A DNA stretch of 64,000 bases from Cyanoderma ruficeps (lineage: Eukaryota; Chordata; Aves; Passeriformes; Timaliidae): the NCBI GenBank assembly GCA_008694505.1, contig VZDJ01000011.1, positions 1,260,007-1,324,006 on the forward strand, in the 5' to 3' direction. Both the position numbers and the translations under genes were made by a program. The notes below the pieces were generated by a model. That model was not told the origin of the DNA. It saw only the letters and a list, made by a program, of their open reading frames with translations, and made no database searches. Each line of letters opens with the position of its first letter. Position 1 is the stretch's first letter. Below, in pieces: positions 60,581-64,000 of the stretch.

Positions 60581-60685
60581 CTGCAGAACAAATAATTTGG
60601 TACAGTAAATTAATATACTTGACTCTGAAACTCTGCACACAGAAAGCCAGTTCTCAGCAGTAGTGTTCTTGTGATACACAAGCAG
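60581..60685. repeat. Diverged 105-bp duplication, copy 2
   Basis: Same length as the copy at 60217-60321, offset by 364 bp, same orientation. The segment ttctcagcag is shared exactly. Confidence 0.75.
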
Positions 60686-61450
60686 ATTCCAGCCCCTATT
60701 TCTAAAAAAAGTTAAACTGATGAATATTGCAGCACTACTGAGAGGTCAAATATGTATTTTATTTTTTTAGTTTATGGAAAGACTAGGTTATATAAGGTAG
60801 TTTGTAACAAAGTTTAGAGCACATCAACTAAGAGATCTTAAAATGTCCTTGTGCTAACTGGGATATGATATCCACAAAGAACATGGATTCACCAGATCTT
60901 TATGTATTTCATCAAAGGAGCAATGTGTATCTGTAAAAAATTTGATTCTCTTTCCCTAGGATTGTGTACATGCTGGTTTTGGCAAATGTTTATTGAGATT
61001 TAGAAGGCCAAGAACTACTAGCAATGTCATTGTGCTCTACAGAAACATTAATTGCAAAACTTTGGCCTTCAAGAACCATTTTTCTCCATGCCTTAACAAC
61101 TGCCTCTTTCTTATTTTCTTCCATTACTTAGAAAAAAATGGGCGTCTTAAGAAAGAATTTAAAAGGCTTATAAATCTCCACACCATATTCATCATTTTCT
61201 AGGCAACTCATCTACTCTCATGGTGTGCAAGAAGGAATCTCTGTTTTCTCAACCTTGTACAGTATGCAGCCTCACATCTACCCAGAAAAAGAAACTGCTG
61301 TAATGCCTTCAATTATTTAGATGAGTGTATGTAGTGCCTTCAGAAGCTATTAGTTTTGAAGGAGAAAGAAGATTGACAGGAGAAAGGAAGCCACAACTGA
61401 ACTGCTTGGAAACTAAAGACAGAAGACAGCTGACATTGTCTTAGTCACTG
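60686..61450. other. Unique AT-rich non-coding DNA
   Basis: Nothing recognised. Confidence 0.5.
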
Positions 61451-61456
61451 GAGCAT

Positions 61457-62079
61457 TGTGGTGGTGCGATGCTTGTCCCAGGGCTTTTGCCCACTCTTTC
61501 AGGCCAGCTCTGGCACTGGCATCGTGAAAAGGTACAGTCCTGTATTCTGGAATACAGTTCCAATCCTGTGGGTCCTTGTCTCAGCAGTAGCATGAGCAAC
61601 GTGAGAAATAAAGCGGTGGAACTCTGGTGAGGGACTTCAACTGGATTTTATTAGATTCACACGACTTCCTTCCACCCAGGAGGCAGCCCGCCGAAGCCCA
61701 CTGAACTCCCGGGGTTTCACCTTAAATATCAGGGTGGGCACGTGGGGAGGATACAGTTTGGAACCAATCCAGAATGGGAAGGGAGTGACTCCAAACCCAA
61801 CTGACAACCCATATAACAAATCACGGAAGAAACGGGCAAGGGGAACCTAGACCCCGCCAATCATTCAAAGTCCTCACCAGAATTTTCTCGATATCAGGGT
61901 GAGACCTCGAAGTGACAGACAGGACCCACGTGTCACATAAATGATGATTGATTAATAACGATAACTGGGGTAAACCATAATGGGGTAAAACATGGGGTAC
62001 ATGGGAAAAAACATTCTAAAACAGTATAAAACAGACAGATGCATATAAAAACTGGTAAAACCCCAAACACACCACTACA
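61457..62079 (-). mobile_element. Solo LTR, ERVK-like family B, copy 2
   Basis: A 623-bp LTR in minus orientation, with plus-strand ends tgtggtgg...ccactaca. The exact 6-bp duplication gagcat lies at 61451-61456 and 62080-62085. The minus-strand AATAAA is at 61647-61652, with an ATATTTAAGG TATA-like word further upstream on that strand (near 61725). It shares gtgacagacaggacc (61912-61926) and the following atgattga...taactggggta with the LTR at 42821. No interior remains. Confidence 0.9.
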
Positions 62080-62085
62080 GAGCAT

Positions 62086-63130
62086 AGCTAGGAGAGGAGT
62101 GGTTTAGGTGAGGTCAACTCTTTGAGTACTTGGCATTTTCAGGAAAAACAAACAAACAACTGTTATTTGAGCAATGAGATTGTTTAAAATCCTTGTTCAT
62201 TTAAAATGAAAACCAAAAAATATGAAAAGCTATATAGAGAAAATATAACACTTTTGAAATCTAGTGGGATTTACCCTCCCCTCAATCTTTTTTCAGTCAT
62301 AATGTAATTTAGTAAAGTCTAGACTTTACCTTATTATTTCTGAATGCTTGAGTTAAACCACAGTATACAGAGTATTCAGTTCCCCACTCCAGTTTAATCA
62401 AAAATCCAAAACATAAAGTAAACTAAAACAAAAACATCCAGTTTCTAGATTTTTTTTAATTCACAGGGCTGCTCTTAACATCAGCTTTTTCCTCCCTCTC
62501 CCTCTCTTAATCGTAACTGACCTTCAGGAACTGCTGAGCTCTTCACAGAAACTGTAAAAGGATAGGTCATTCCTCATGGTATACGTTTCAAGGCAGGGGA
62601 GGATGGGGGTAATACATCAGAGTAATGAGAGTATATGGTTTAGTACTTGTGTGATGGCTCTTACATATGTTAAAAATAGTATTGCATATAGATTTTATAT
62701 TGTTTTATTATGTAGTGTTTAAGGTGAATCACATAATTTATACATTATAAACACACTAAATATCATATAAAAAACCTTCTTCTTTTATGATGAGGGAAGG
62801 CATGGGAATACCAAACACTGTAGTGGAAGGCAGAGGAAGTATGAAAGGGATAAACATCCTTGAAGCACATCATCGATATCATTTTAGGCTGAGTGCTATG
62901 AGAGTATAAATTCAAGGGTACCAACAGGATTACAGTCTAATGTTCTGAGGTAATTAGCAATACCCGGGTTCTGTTTCAGGTAGCAATTAGAACTTAAATT
63001 AAAAACATAATATTCTGCTAAGATGCAAGGATAATTTCTGAAGTAGAAAAATGTGGGTTAATCCTCCATTTTATTTTGAGGATGCTATTGCGAGAATGAA
63101 ACAAGTTATTGGAAGACCAATTTATATATT
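62086..63130. other. Unique AT-rich non-coding DNA
   Basis: Nothing recognised. Confidence 0.5.
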
Positions 63131-63678
63131 TGTGCTAGTTTTGGCTGGGAGAGAATTTTCTTCACAGTGGCTGGTATGGGACTGTGCTTTGGATTTGTGC
63201 TGGAAGCCACATTGATAACACAGGGATATTTTTGCTACTGCTGAGCAGTGCTTACAGAGCCAAAGTCCTTTATTCTCCTGACACAGCCTCAACAGTGAGT
63301 AAACTGGGGGTGCACAAGGAGTTGGGAGGGGACACAGCTGGGACAGGTGACCCCAACTGCAATATTCTGTGGCATCATGCTTAGCAGGGCACAAAAGACA
63401 TTTCAAGTTACGATGTTTGTCTTACCAAACCACTGTCATGCATGATGGAACTCTGGATTCTTGGGGACAGCTAAACACCTGACAGCCCCTAAGAAATGGT
63501 GAATTAATACATTGTTTTACCTTGCTTGAATATGTGGCTTTTGCCATACCTATTACACTGCTTCAATCTCAAGCCATGAGTTATCTATGTTTATTTTTCC
63601 AATTCTCTCCCTGACCATGCTGATGAGGCTGAGAGGTCGTGTGGTATTTAGTGGCTGGCTGGGGCTAAAACCATGACA
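63131..63678 (+). mobile_element. ERVL-type LTR, bird family
   Basis: It opens tgtgctagttttggctgg and runs through cagtggctggtatggg, tgataacacagggat, ctgctgagcagtgctta and gttgggaggggacacagc. It ends ggctggggctaaaaccatgaca. This is the widespread bird ERVL LTR, recognised by its characteristic wording. The flanks atatt and gcact do not match, so the target duplication has decayed or the ends have shifted. No interior is in the window. The 94-codon minus-strand frame at 63122-63406 is an antisense by-product. Confidence 0.85.
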
Positions 63679-64000
63679 GCACTACAGTGACAATGCTGTA
63701 GTTTGAAGACAGAAAACTCATCAGGACAAGAAAGTTAAGAATGGATGGAACTGTAGTATAGGGCAGCAAGGGGGAGGAAACACTGTACTGTATTGAGGAT
63801 GTCTGAGAAGAATATAGGTGCTTTTAAATAGTTTCTCTGCTTGTTTCACTTACTCACATAGTGTTTATGTGCACACACACAGACACACATACACACACAT
63901 ATATATGGCTTACTTAGAAGAGCTATAAGATGTAATGTAAGCCATAGCTGCTGAAGTCTGCACACTTAAGTTCTGATGTCAGACAAATGTGGCAGAGTAG
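63679..64000. other. Non-coding DNA with CA microsatellite
   Basis: A (CA)n/(TA)n run lies at 63871-63907; nothing else is recognised before the window ends. Confidence 0.6.
63871..63907. repeat. (CA)n microsatellite
   Basis: Interrupted CA repeat passing into TA. Confidence 0.88.

Noticed and set aside
1..64000. Search for tRNA, rRNA, snRNA or host exons
   Set aside because: No tRNA B-box-like word in a foldable context, no rRNA text, and no exon with coding character flanked by convincing splice sites was seen on reading; a computed search could still find small ones.

Overview
The window looks like a gene-free, AT-rich stretch of a bird macrochromosome, intergenic or within a large intron. 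The organism call rests on the repeats. CR1 LINEs end in the bird-typical 8-bp tandem (read here as aatcacag/attctgtg). A bird ERVL-type LTR (opening tgtgctagttttggctgg) is present. Solo LTRs of several endogenous-retrovirus families are frequent, which fits a songbird best, although nothing here proves the order. No host exon, tRNA, rRNA or other RNA gene could be supported. The longest reading frame (256 codons) is a CR1 reverse-transcriptase tail. All other open frames of 60-165 codons look like chance frames in unique AT-rich DNA or in GC-rich LTRs.

Layout. 1-2083: unique DNA. 2090-2744: solo LTR (family A, +). 2751-11500: unique DNA with an old CR1 end at 6520 and a TA/CA microsatellite at 9927. 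11512-12180: LTR-like block. 13770-14340: ancient LINE remnant. 15023-15888: youngest-looking CR1 (-). 16921-19929: dense LTR cluster: a solo LTR (-), a 550-bp ERVL-type LTR (-) with a 5-bp target duplication, and a 1.87-kb non-coding LTR-like unit (+). 23524-24172: second family A LTR. 24690-25832: wreck of an ERV interior with an RNase H segment. 25850-31350: mostly unique DNA with a poly-T/N gap. 31355-32135: internally deleted CR1. 38831-39520: third family A LTR (-). 42821-43432: family B LTR (-). 43990-44053: two abutting hairpins. 46300-47262: one CR1 nested in another. 50293-51847: second copy of the long LTR-like unit. 52645-52960: compact LTR. 55759-56263: probable LTR. 57065-57163: CR1 end. 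60217-60685: local duplication of a 105-bp segment. 61457-62079: second family B LTR. 63131-63678: ERVL-type LTR.

The best-supported calls are the six LTRs with exact 6-bp target-site duplications and one with an exact 5-bp duplication. Their edges can be placed to the base from TG...CA termini plus matching flanks. None has a recognisable retroviral interior between two LTRs, so they are solo LTRs left by recombination. No genes work together here. The window records repeated insertion, nesting and decay of retroelements. I found no convincing new biological system. The most unusual structures are the double hairpin at 44 kb, the two long non-coding LTR-like units, and the 105-bp diverged duplication at 60 kb.
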